Positions 8,304 to 18,651 of a DNA stretch of 64,000 nucleotides are shown here, piece by piece. The position numbers were made by a program, and so were the translations under genes. Numbering within the stretch: position 1 is the stretch's first letter; every line of letters starts with the position of its first letter. The notes under the pieces are model-generated. The model made no database searches and was not told the origin of the DNA. It was given only the letters and a program-made list of their open reading frames with translations. The DNA comes from Lachnoclostridium sp. Lineage in GTDB: Bacteria > Bacillota > Clostridia > Lachnospirales > Lachnospiraceae. The stretch spans positions 1 to 64,000 of the forward strand of contig JAETRR010000022.1 of assembly GCA_021770065.1 (NCBI GenBank), read 5' to 3'.

Positions 8304-9419
8304 ATGAAAAGACTTGGATTTGGACTGATGCGTCTGCCGCTGCATGATGCAACAGATCAAAAGTCGATAGATTATGGTTGTCTAAATCAGATGGTGGATT
8401 TATATATGGCAAAGGGATTCACCTATTATGACACCGGGTATCCTTATCATATGGGGATGAGCGAGATTGCTTTTCGGGAGGCAGTTGTGAAACGTTACCC
8501 AAGAGAATGCTTCACGATTACAGATAAAATGCCGCTCATGAATATAACAGAAGCAGAACAGTATCCGGAGATTTTTGCCGAGCAGTTGGAACGTTGTGGT
8601 GTGGATTATTTTGACTATTATTTTCTTCATGCTCTCGGACAGAGAAACTACACTGCTGTGCAAGACATGGATGGGTTTGGTTTTATTTCTGAAATGAAGA
8701 GTAAGGGAAAGATAAGACACATTGGCTTTTCATATCATGACAACGCTGATTTTCTGGATAAAGTATTGACAGAGCATCCAGAGGTTGAACTGGTACAGCT
8801 TCAGATTAACTATGCGGATTGGGATGACATTGGTATCCAATCTAGAAAGTGCTATGATGTATGTTGTAAGCATGGAAAGCAGGTTGTTGTTATGGAGCCA
8901 TTGAAGGGAGGCATATTGGCACAGCTTACTCAAGAGGCTGAGGAACTTTTAAAAAACAATCGGCCAAACATGAGTGTGGCCTCATGGGGAATACGCTTTG
9001 CTGCATCTTTGAAAAATGTAATGGTGGTATTGAGCGGTATGAGTGATATGGAGCAGATGAGAGATAACCTTGAATGCATGGAGCAGTTTGAGCCGCTTAA
9101 AAAAGACGAACAGATGTTACTGAAAGATGTAAATACTATTTTGAAAAAAGAAACAGCGGTTCCGTGCACCGGCTGCCGTTACTGCGTAGATGGGTGTCCC
9201 AAAAATATTATTATACCAGAGGTATTTGCAATCTATAATGATTTTCAACGACATGGAGTACGTGGGGGCGCAATGATGAGGTATATGGATTTGATTTCTG
9301 TAAGTGGAAAACCGAAAGACTGTATTGAATGTAAGCGATGTGAAAGAAGCTGTCCACAGCATCTTCCTATTGCAGAATATTTGAAACAGGTAAAAGAAGT
9401 TGTCGGCTTTCTGGAATAA
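8304..9419 (+). CDS. Aldo/keto reductase with C-terminal 4Fe-4S domain
   Basis: I place the start at 8304, four bases after the upstream stop, with GGAGG inside the end of the upstream gene. The 371-residue protein begins with an aldo/keto reductase barrel (LGFGLMRLP, TYYDTGYPYHMGMSE with the catalytic-region aspartate and tyrosine, DKMPL in the lysine strand, DYYFLHAL). It ends in a bacterial ferredoxin-like domain with two cluster motifs, CTGCRYCVDGCP and CIECKRCERSCP. Proteins of this layout are common in anaerobes; their substrates are mostly unknown. It is the third gene of the MarR-linked operon. A hairpin at 9463-9527 ends the unit. Confidence 0.85.
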   Translation: MKRLGFGLMRLPLHDATDQKSIDYGCLNQMVDLYMAKGFTYYDTGYPYHMGMSEIAFREAVVKRYPRECFTITDKMPLMNITEAEQYPEIFAEQLERCGVDYFDYYFLHALGQRNYTAVQDMDGFGFISEMKSKGKIRHIGFSYHDNADFLDKVLTEHPEVELVQLQINYADWDDIGIQSRKCYDVCCKHGKQVVVMEPLKGGILAQLTQEAEELLKNNRPNMSVASWGIRFAASLKNVMVVLSGMSDMEQMRDNLECMEQFEPLKKDEQMLLKDVNTILKKETAVPCTGCRYCVDGCPKNIIIPEVFAIYNDFQRHGVRGGAMMRYMDLISVSGKPKDCIECKRCERSCPQHLPIAEYLKQVKEVVGFLE

Positions 9420-9462
9420 TTGATATTCAAAAGGGAGCTTGGTGTTAGTTGGTTATAATTGT

Positions 9463-9530
9463 AAAAATCCTAGTAACGGCTTTTGGGAAAATTGCAGATT
9501 TTTTACAAAGCCGAAACTGGGATTTTTATG
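9463..9530 (+). terminator. Long imperfect terminator hairpin
   Basis: AAAAATCC(T)AGT(AAC)GGCTTT pairs with AAAGCC(GAA)ACTGGGATTTTT, with matching three-base internal loops on both sides and a T-run at the base. It ends the MarR-linked operon. The remainder of the 490-base gap (9531-9911) is very A+T rich; apart from the palindrome at 9872 I see no gene in it. Confidence 0.6.
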
Positions 9531-9871
9531 TTACTATTATCTATTTTGTTTCCATGAAATAGATATTTAAGATGAAATTTGAGAAGGGAATAAAAGTTGT
9601 AAAAAAATTGCCCGAATGTAGTGTTTTAATCTGTTTAAACTTTTATTTATTTTTGGTCGGAAAAAATTGAATAAAGATAATAAAAAAAGAAGGTTTTTAC
9701 GTAGAATTTCTATATTTAGTGAATAATTTTATTACATTTGTATCTTGTGTTTTGTTTTCCCGGAAAAGTGTTTTAGGCCTGCTTTTTGGGGCTGTTCTGG
9801 CCTCTATTGACGTTGGAGAAAAGGCAGGATACAATGCTTTTTGTAAGGGGAAAACCTTTATACCGGTTGAA

Positions 9872-9885
9872 CAAAAGCGCTTTTG
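9872..9885 (+). promoter_or_regulatory. cre-like palindrome before the PTS operon
   Basis: CAAAAGCGCTTTTG is a perfect 14-base palindrome ending about ten bases before the AGGAGG site of the first PTS gene. Its core AAAGCGCTTT equals the centre of catabolite-responsive elements bound by CcpA, although the outer TG/CA bases are swapped. It is plausible as a roadblock site for catabolite repression of a beta-glucoside operon. Confidence 0.45.
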
Positions 9886-9911
9886 AAAGACAAGAACTAG
9901 GAGGTTTAAAC

Positions 9912-10232
9912 ATGGATTATGAAACAGTAGCAATGGAACTGATTACCTATTCCGGAAATGCTCGCAGTATGGCTTTTAATGCCCTTGAGAAAGCGAAAGA
10001 GGGGCATTATGAAGAAGCAGAACAGATGTTAGCGGACAGTAAAAAAGAAAATACGAAAGCACATAACGCACAGTCAGAGCTTTTGTTTGCAGAGGCTAAT
10101 GGGGAAAAGGCAGAGATGGGAATTCTTCTTGTCCATGCGCAGGATCATTTGATGACAAGTATGTTGGCTATAGAACTGATTCAGGAATTGATTGTATTGC
10201 ATAAAGAAAAAGCTAATAAGGGGGAAAAATAG
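9912..10232 (+). CDS. celC: PTS lactose/cellobiose-family enzyme IIA
   Basis: I start at 9912, preceded by AGGAGGTTTAAAC; the frame is open further upstream but without a site. The 106-residue protein is a compact all-helical IIA of the Lac family. The phosphorylated histidine lies in LVHAQDHLMTSMLA, and the helix AYSGNARSMAFNALEKAKEG-like segment (here ITYSGNARSMAFNALEKA) forms the trimer core. It passes phosphate from HPr to IIB in beta-glucoside uptake. It opens an operon IIA-IIB-IIC-glucosidase-regulator with gaps of 2, 1 and -4 bases between the first four genes, so these are co-translated. Confidence 0.88.
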   Translation: MDYETVAMELITYSGNARSMAFNALEKAKEGHYEEAEQMLADSKKENTKAHNAQSELLFAEANGEKAEMGILLVHAQDHLMTSMLAIELIQELIVLHKEKANKGEK

Positions 10233-10234
10233 AG

Positions 10235-10540
10235 ATGAAGATTTTATTGATGTGTGCAAATGGATTATCTACCGGAATTTTAATGAATAAAATGAATGAT
10301 TGGGGAAAGAAAAATGGCGTGGAGTTAGAAGTACGGGCTGTGCCTGTAGATGACTGTGCAGGAATTTATAAGGAATATGATTGTCTGCTCATTGGGCCGC
10401 AGATGGCCTATAAATTAAAAGAGGTACAGAAAATTGCTATAGGCCGTCCTGTTGCGACAATCAATCCTCAGGATTACGCTTTGGGACGTGTGGACAATAT
10501 TATGAAATGCGTTAACGAGCTGATAAAGGAGGAGAAATAG
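10235..10540 (+). CDS. celA: PTS lactose/cellobiose-family enzyme IIB
   Basis: The 101-residue protein has the IIB Lac/cellobiose signature: the phosphocysteine at residue 8 in LMCANGLSTGILMNKM, and the later strand DCLLIGPQMAYKL. It relays phosphate from the upstream IIA to the incoming sugar on IIC. It starts two bases after the IIA stop and ends one base before the IIC start. Confidence 0.9.
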   Translation: MKILLMCANGLSTGILMNKMNDWGKKNGVELEVRAVPVDDCAGIYKEYDCLLIGPQMAYKLKEVQKIAIGRPVATINPQDYALGRVDNIMKCVNELIKEEK

Positions 10541-10541
10541 A

Positions 10542-13294
<2,753 letters not shown>

Positions 13295-13355
13295 ACGCAT
13301 ATAAGACGGACTAAAATGTGGGTCGGTGTGTAGAAATGTTGTGAGGGAGGAACAC

Positions 13356-15965
13356 ATGAAAACAAATCGGGATATGATTCTTTCTTATTTAAGAAAAGCA
13401 GAGAAAGACAATGGCGAGGATTATATTGGGAGCACTACGCAGGAGATAGCTGGAGCCCTTGGTATAAAGCGCTGTAATATTTCTACACAATTAAATCGTC
13501 TGGTTGAGGATGGTTTGTTGGCTAAAAACGGAACCCGACCCATCTTTTACCGTTTGAGGATGACGGATACCATGGAAGAACAAATGGCCTTTCGGGGAAT
13601 TGTGGGCAGGGATGGAAGTTTAAAGAATGCTGTGAAACTTGCAAAGGCGGCAGTTCTTTATCCTGATGCACCTTTACATATCTTGCTCACTGGTCCTTCT
13701 GGTATAGGAAAAACAAATTTTGCAACTCAAATATTTGAATTTTCCAAAGAAATGAAACAGTCATACAAAGATACAACCTTGAAGGAAATTAATTGTCAAT
13801 ATTATGCAGAGAATGAATCTGCATTGCAAAGAGAAATAGAAAATAGTGCAGATCAGGATATATTTATAAACCATTTGCAATTACTTCCGATGCATACTCA
13901 GGCGATCCTTTTTCGCTGCTTGGAAAAAATAAATCGCAAATTAGGACAAATGTTAATCTGTGCTTTAGATTGTGAGAGTTATACTTCTCTTTCGGATACA
14001 ATTACGGATTGGTTTCCTGTTCATATCATGATTCCAACACTTGAGGAACGAGGGCTTAAGGAGCGATTTGAGCTTGTTAGTTCTTTTTTTATGGAAGAAT
14101 CAGGTAAAATGAGGAGAGCGATCAAGCTGAATTCGGAACTGTTATATTGTTTGATGCTATACCATTGTACGGGAGAAATTCGTCAGTTACGCAACGATAT
14201 TCGGATAGGTTGTGCAAACGCTTATGTGCGAGAATTTCATTCAACTACACCAGAGTTACATGTATATGTATCTGATTTTCCTATGCAGGTTCGCAATGGA
14301 TTCTTAAATTGGAAACAACACCGACAGGAAATGGAGAAGATTATTCCCCGTGATTTTTCCTATATATTTTCGGATACAAGTATGAGCCGTCAGGCAGAAA
14401 TGATTGGCAACGCAGGGGAAAGCAATATCTATGCTTTGATAGAGACAAAAGAAAATGAATTGCGTACGCAGGGAATAAATGAAGAAGAAATAAGTCGCAT
14501 TATTAGCGGCGATCTGGAGCAAGATTTGAAAAAACTGCAGGAGAGTCTTGGGGAAAATCAGCTAGATAAAGAATCTCTTGCAAAAATTGTGGATGCACGT
14601 GTTATTTCTATGGTTGAAGATTTTTTAGAAAAAGCCAGTAATTTGTTAGGACGAGCATATCCATCATCTACGTTCTATGGCTTATGTCTCCATCTTTCTG
14701 CTTTTTTGGAAAAGACAGGGAGAACCCAGTCATTGTCTCAGGAAAAGGTTTTGGAAGTAATAGAGACATATAAAGAGGAGTATACTTTGAGCCTAAAATT
14801 TGCTATGGAAATAGAGCAGGAATTTCAGGTTACATTACCAGCAGATGAAATTGTGCTTGTCACTATGTTTATTTGCAGGGAAGATATTCATAATGCGTCT
14901 GTAGATAAGCCGGTAGTTTTAATTGCCATGCATGGCACAAGTGCGGCTACTTCTATTTGCAACGTTGTGAATGCCTTGGTGAGTAATCGAAATACTTATG
15001 CTTTTGACTTCCCTTTAGATATGAATATGGAAAATGCTTATCGTTTGTTTGTTGAGACCATTCAAAGGATTCATCGTGGAAAGGGGATTCTTCTGCTCCA
15101 TGATGTGGGTTCTATTAAAACTATTGCAGGTTTAGCTATGCAGAATACGGGAATCCCTATTCGTTGTATTGAGATACCTTTTACTTTAATAGCACTTGAA
15201 TGTTCACAGAAAGCAAGCCTTGGTAATGAACTAGAGAGTGTTTATTACGATGTTATGCAAAGCTGTCAAAATGCACTGCCCTTAATGCGTGAAAGTTATC
15301 AAAGGCTGGATCAGGAACAAGTGATTGTTACTCTCTGTATGTCTGGTCAGGGTGGCGCTATTCAGATAAAGAAATATATAGAAAAAAATATGGATTTAAA
15401 TGGAATACAAGTAATTCCACTTGCAGTGAGTGATCCGGAAATATTGATAGGTAAAATCAATACCATTTTAGAGAAACACGAAATTATCTGTTTGGTGGGA
15501 ACCTATAACCCGGAGATTTACAATATTCCTTTTATTTCTATTGCCAAGTTGTTTGAAACTCCTTTGGAAAAACTGCCGCTTTTATTGGCAACAGCAGGAG
15601 AAAATCAATCTGTAAAAATAGATTATGATGCAATCTATGAATATCTTAGTGAAGGGTTACCGGATTTAAATATCAGTAAACTACGGCGCCATTTACCTCG
15701 TGCTGTTGTTCGAATTAAGAAAAGCGCAGGTGGGCTTAATGAGGCGCAGGAATTGGGACTTTTTATGCATTTAGCCTGTTCGGTAAGTCGTTTGAAGTCA
15801 GGAGAAGATATTGGGATAAATCGTAAGAAGAATCAGATTATTGGTGGCAACAAAAAGTTGTACTATGACTTGACGGAGATCCTAAAGCCTTTAGAAAATG
15901 CATTTGAGATTCATTATAGTGATGATGAAATTGCCAGTCTCATTGAGATTAGTAAAAGAGTTTAA
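13356..15965 (+). CDS. LevR-type PTS-regulated activator lacking the sigma-54 contact loop
   Basis: I start at 13356, where GGGAGGAACAC precedes ATG. The 869-residue protein has a winged helix (about 1-68), an AAA+ domain with Walker A TGPSGIGKT (112-120), a PTS regulation domain (412-510, H446), a mannose-type IIA domain (518-640, H526), a IIB-like segment with C661 in LCMSGQGGA, and a second PTS regulation domain (770-869, H805). Known LevR relatives drive sigma-54 promoters. Here the stretch between INCQYYAENESAL and DIFINHLQLLP is about 25 residues shorter than in LevR. The GAFTGA loop is absent, and the Walker B acids are replaced (IFINHL). It probably controls the PTS operon it follows, but not as an ordinary sigma-54 activator. 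Confidence 0.85.
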   Translation: MKTNRDMILSYLRKAEKDNGEDYIGSTTQEIAGALGIKRCNISTQLNRLVEDGLLAKNGTRPIFYRLRMTDTMEEQMAFRGIVGRDGSLKNAVKLAKAAVLYPDAPLHILLTGPSGIGKTNFATQIFEFSKEMKQSYKDTTLKEINCQYYAENESALQREIENSADQDIFINHLQLLPMHTQAILFRCLEKINRKLGQMLICALDCESYTSLSDTITDWFPVHIMIPTLEERGLKERFELVSSFFMEESGKMRRAIKLNSELLYCLMLYHCTGEIRQLRNDIRIGCANAYVREFHSTTPELHVYVSDFPMQVRNGFLNWKQHRQEMEKIIPRDFSYIFSDTSMSRQAEMIGNAGESNIYALIETKENELRTQGINEEEISRIISGDLEQDLKKLQESLGENQLDKESLAKIVDARVISMVEDFLEKASNLLGRAYPSSTFYGLCLHLSAFLEKTGRTQSLSQEKVLEVIETYKEEYTLSLKFAMEIEQEFQVTLPADEIVLVTMFICREDIHNASVDKPVVLIAMHGTSAATSICNVVNALVSNRNTYAFDFPLDMNMENAYRLFVETIQRIHRGKGILLLHDVGSIKTIAGLAMQNTGIPIRCIEIPFTLIALECSQKASLGNELESVYYDVMQSCQNALPLMRESYQRLDQEQVIVTLCMSGQGGAIQIKKYIEKNMDLNGIQVIPLAVSDPEILIGKINTILEKHEIICLVGTYNPEIYNIPFISIAKLFETPLEKLPLLLATAGENQSVKIDYDAIYEYLSEGLPDLNISKLRRHLPRAVVRIKKSAGGLNEAQELGLFMHLACSVSRLKSGEDIGINRKKNQIIGGNKKLYYDLTEILKPLENAFEIHYSDDEIASLIEISKRV

Positions 15966-16114
15966 AAGTGATTTGACATCAAAGAATAGGGGCATATGTT
16001 ATTCATATATAACATGAAATCAAAGTATATATCATCATTTGATGCAATGTTTGCAATTCAATGTGTTCGGGAAATCGGTTATTGTTTTGAGGTTAATCAA
16101 TATTATCTGCGTGA

Positions 16115-16150
16115 ACGGCCTGATTTTACTTATCAGGCTGTTTCTTTGTC
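16115..16150 (+). terminator. Terminator after the PTS regulator
   Basis: ACGGCCTGAT and ATCAGGCTGT pair over ten bases around TTTACTT, followed by a T-rich run. It lies 150 bases after the regulator stop, inside an ORF that I do not accept as a gene. Confidence 0.6.
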
Positions 16151-16315
16151 TAGGCTCGTTAAATCCCAATTTTTATGCAATGTATTTCCGAATATTTTCG
16201 AGAGTCGGGAAAGTACTGTAATATCATGTATCACAGATTTTCCCCTGAGAAGGGGAACAGATTATCAAACGTCAAATAAAGAAAAGATTATCAATTAAAA
16301 ATTATTTGTATATAA

Positions 16316-16352
16316 GTGTCGTAGTCTTTAAGGAGATTACGATACTTTTTTA
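16316..16352 (+). terminator. Terminator hairpin, first of a pair
   Basis: GTGTCGTAGTCT pairs with AGATTACGATAC (12 pairs, two G-T) around a six-base loop, followed by TTTTTTAT. No gene lies directly before it. A Spo0A-like box in reverse orientation (TTCGACA, 16353-16359) follows. Confidence 0.6.
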
Positions 16353-16408
16353 TTCGACATTTTTCGTCATCCCTTGCAAACCTTCCTTATTATTTAAGAG
16401 TTTATCAA

Positions 16409-16447
16409 AGAGCGTATCCAAGCAACACCGGGTACGCTCTTTTTTTG
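16409..16447 (+). terminator. Terminator hairpin, second of a pair
   Basis: AGAGCGTATCC pairs with GGGTACGCTCT around a ten-base loop, followed by seven T. Two strong terminators within 130 bases isolate the tRNA unit from upstream transcription. Confidence 0.65.
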
Positions 16448-16497
16448 TCGAAAAAAGACGTAAATTGTTTCCCTTTTAAACAAATCAAAAAAAGTGC

Positions 16498-16526
16498 TTG
16501 CAAAAAGCGAAAAAGTGTGGTAGTAT
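16498..16526 (+). promoter_or_regulatory. Promoter of the tRNA cluster
   Basis: TTGCAA (16498-16503) and TAGTAT (16521-16526) are separated by 17 bases. The only products downstream are the tRNA-Asn remnant, tRNA-Glu and tRNA-Cys. Confidence 0.5.
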
Positions 16527-16603
16527 ATGGCTTGTTGCTGATGATAAAGTGGTACAGGAGTAAAAAAATATATTCTCCCTTTCGTGGGTGTGCGACCGTA
16601 ACC

Positions 16604-16665
16604 TTGGCAGAGCACGCGGCTGTTAACCGTGGGGTTGTTGGTTCGAGCCTAACTCGGGGGTTTCC
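16604..16665 (+). pseudogene. tRNA-Asn (GTT) remnant, 5' part not foldable
   Basis: The 3' three quarters read as tRNA-Asn. TTGGCAGAGCA is the end of a D-arm. CGCGG and CCGTG form the anticodon stem around CTGTTAA, with the GTT anticodon at 16622-16624. A five-base variable loop follows, then a T-arm GTTGG-TTCGAGC-CTAAC and the acceptor strand TCGGGGG. The matching 5' acceptor (CCCCCGA or similar) and the D-stem partner (GCTC-like) are absent upstream, where GTGCGACCGTAACC stands instead. The gene looks 5'-replaced. Retained 3' ends are typical of tRNA genes used as attachment sites, but no integrase or second copy is visible. Confidence 0.55.
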
Positions 16666-16722
16666 GTATTGAATGGAGAAAAATCTCCGTTTATCATAAG
16701 GCCCAAGGGCCGGAAGGAACAG

Positions 16723-16794
16723 GGCTCCTTGGTCAAGCGGTTAAGACATCGCCCTTTCACGGCGGTAACACGGGTTCGATTCCCGTAGGAGTCA
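16723..16794 (+). tRNA. tRNA-Glu (TTC)
   Basis: A complete 72-base cloverleaf. The acceptor GGCTCCT pairs with AGGAGTC (one G-T), with discriminator A. The anticodon loop CTTTCAC carries TTC at 16756-16758, and the T-arm is CGGG-TTCGATT-CCCG. CCA is not encoded. A T-run follows the gene. Confidence 0.95.
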
Positions 16795-16846
16795 TTTTTT
16801 GATATTGACGTATCAAAAAGTTTTTGCTAGAATATAATAAATGTAT

Positions 16847-16917
16847 GGCGACATAGCCAAGTGGTAAGGCGTGGGTCTGCAACACCCTGATCACCAGTTC
16901 AAATCTGGTTGTCGCCT
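16847..16917 (+). tRNA. tRNA-Cys (GCA)
   Basis: The acceptor GGCGACA pairs with TGTCGCC, with discriminator T as expected for cysteine tRNA. The anticodon GCA (16879-16881) lies in the loop CTGCAAC, and the T-arm is ACCAG-TTCAAAT-CTGGT. It is followed directly by a terminator. Confidence 0.95.
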
Positions 16918-16920
16918 CTT

Positions 16921-16957
16921 AAAACCTCGAAAAGCTTGATTTTTCGGGGTTTTTATT
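16921..16957 (+). terminator. Terminator of the tRNA cluster
   Basis: AACCTCGAAAA and TTTTCGGGGTT pair (one G-T), followed by TTTATTTT, four bases after tRNA-Cys. Confidence 0.75.
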
Positions 16958-16986
16958 TTGTTCCAATTATGCCGGAGGTGTTAAGC

Positions 16987-17097
16987 ATGGGAATGACTTT
17001 GCCCGAGGGAAGCAGGGAATATAACAGACAGATATTCGAATATCTAAACACCTTTGAAGAAAAAAGTAACTATGTGCAGTTAAGTCTGTTTAACTAA
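16987..17097 (+). CDS. Possible 36-residue ORF
   Basis: GGAGGTGTTAAGC precedes an ATG that opens a 36-codon frame (MGMTLPEGSREYNRQIFEYL...), ending with YVQLSLFN and TAA. A strong hairpin terminator follows 21 bases later. The ribosome site and the terminator argue for translation; I do not recognise the product, and it may be the remnant N-terminus of a longer gene. Confidence 0.3.
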   Translation: MGMTLPEGSREYNRQIFEYLNTFEEKSNYVQLSLFN

Positions 17098-17117
17098 ATC
17101 GTAAAATATCTGATGAG

Positions 17118-17172
17118 TTACGGTATGGTTTCTATTTTGTAGTAAAAGCGGCCATACCGTAATTTTGTTTTG
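17118..17172 (+). terminator. Hairpin terminator
   Basis: TTACGGTATGG (17118-17128) and CCATACCGTAA (17152-17162) are perfectly complementary over 11 bases with a 23-base loop, followed by TTTTGTTTTG. Confidence 0.65.
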
Positions 17173-17195
17173 ACAGGGGCTGAGAGGGTGGATTG

Positions 17196-17408
17196 TTATC
17201 CGAGAACAGGAATTTCAATCTGTACAATGTAATCTTCTATCCGGTCAACGACATTTTCATTTATGCCCATCTCATAGGAAAATCCATGGAGCGTCAGGCT
17301 GTGTTTTTCTGAAAATGTGAAAATTTCTTCGTAGCGCTTAGGTATTTTATAATTCCCTGTAACATTTCGCGGATATTTGCATGCTCTTTGTCTTTGCCGC
17401 GACAGCAA
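17196..17408 (-). pseudogene. C-terminal fragment of a GyrI-like effector-binding protein
   Basis: The frame encodes YKIPKRYEEIFTFSEKHS, MGINENVVDRIEDY and IVQIEIPV, the end of the GyrI-like ligand-binding domain found at the C-terminus of MerR and AraC regulators. Nothing upstream on this strand supplies the rest of the domain or a DNA-binding part: the preceding 120 bases contain stops in all frames that could join. It is therefore a decayed fragment. Confidence 0.5.
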
Positions 17409-17585
17409 ATGGACGGATTGATAGATTTTTATTCAGCATTTCACAGCAATTAAATTGTTTTGGCATTTCCGACAGGCTAAAATGAAATGTCTGTCTATGT
17501 CAGCGGCAATTATTATGGGATTGCGGAATATCTGTGAAGGAACTGAACAGATATGCAGAGTTTTAACATGTGGGGCAGGAAACAT

Positions 17586-18605
17586 ATGGATGAGTATTTA
17601 GATTTTTTCAATATATATATTGCAGGCCTCATTGAGGGGGGCTTTCAGTTTTATTTTCTGGCAAAAATCCTAAAAAAGAAACTTTTGTATCCATTCTATT
17701 TCCTGTTTGGAGTATGTGCGGTGATTGTCACCCGCTTTCTTTCAGCCGGCACGGTGACCGGATTCCTGGTGATGGTATTTCTTCTTACGGTATGCGGGAT
17801 CCTGGTCTGCCATGCGGATTTTAAGTCTTCCCTTCTGTATGCAGCCCTGACAACTGAAATTATGCTGCTCTGCTATGGGATTGTGAAATCGCTGATAGGT
17901 CTTTTATACGCATGGATGCCGGATTATTACTATGATACAGCCGGTATCCTGGCCATGCTGGCCAGCTGCGCAGCGTCCCTTTTGCTGACTGGGTTTTGTT
18001 ATTATATGGTGTATCGCTGTTTTTCCGACTGTACTACAGCGGAAATGCAGCAAATGTTTTTGGTTTTCATTCCGATCTTGATGAACTTTATTATGAGTGA
18101 GTACATTAATATGATTGCATTTGATTACCAGCATGTGGTCTTAGAGGAGGACGGATCTTTCGAGTATCTGCTCAGTCACTGGCAGCTGCTTGCTATGCAT
18201 CTTTTGGGACTTTTGAGCCTGTTCTGCATCTTGTTCTCTTATAAGAAATTGCAGCAGAATTTCTGTCTCAGCACTGAAATTTCGTTGCTGGAGCAGGAAG
18301 AACATTCCCTGAACCTGTATGTGGAGGAGGCGAAGACCCGTCAGGCAGTCAGAAGCCTGGATGCCGGTATGGAAAAATATATTCGTGTGTCCGGACGTAT
18401 CCAGGGAGACTTCCTTATGATGGAAATAGAAAACAGTTTCCATGGAAAAGGCGCGTTCAAAAAAGGGACAGGTCTGTCGAATGTAAAGAAGGTGGCTGCC
18501 GGCAATATCAAATTGAAGGAGGAAAATGCTTATGGCAATGCAGGCTCTAAGACAGGCTGGAAGAACTCTGATTCCTTTATTTACAAATCCCCTTGCATAA
18601 GTTAA
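17586..18605 (+). pseudogene. GHKL sensor histidine kinase with internal deletion
   Basis: I start at 17586 (MDEYLDFFNIYIAGLIEGG), with GGCAGGAAAC upstream. The N-terminal 220 residues form about six membrane helices, as in the peptide-sensing AgrC-like kinases of Lachnospiraceae. A linker helix (STEISLLEQEEHSLNLYVEEAKTR) should lead into the phospho-acceptor (FRHD-type) and N-box regions. Instead the sequence jumps at about EEAKTRQAVRSLDA to GMEKYIRVSGRIQGDFLMMEIENSF, near the end of the ATPase domain. Roughly 130 residues are missing, including the phospho-acceptor histidine and the N-box. After GTGLSNVKKVAA the frame departs from the family. It cannot be an active kinase. No response regulator is adjacent. 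Confidence 0.75.
18526..18600 (+). CDS. Possible 24-residue peptide ORF
   Basis: GAAGGAGGAAA directly precedes ATG at 18526. The frame gives MLMAMQALRQAGRTLIPLFT and ends in NPLA. It lies out of frame inside the broken end of the kinase gene. The ribosome site is among the strongest nearby. Small peptides beside AgrC-like kinases can be signals, but this one lacks the cysteine or serine pattern I would expect for an AgrD-type precursor. It is a candidate only. Confidence 0.25.
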   Translation: MLMAMQALRQAGRTLIPLFTNPLA

Positions 18606-18651
18606 AATAAAATAATGAATATTTATGCAAAAACAAAAGGAGAAATGTAAG

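Noticed and set aside
9786..9801. Sigma-54 type -24/-12 promoter (TTGGGGCTGTTCTGGC) before the PTS operon
   Set aside because: Spacing GG-N10-GC fits, but three consensus positions are off and the adjacent LevR-type regulator lacks the GAFTGA loop needed to activate such a promoter.
15996..16298. 100-codon ORF after the PTS regulator
   Set aside because: No ribosome site, no recognisable sequence, and a strong terminator hairpin (16115-16150) lies inside it.
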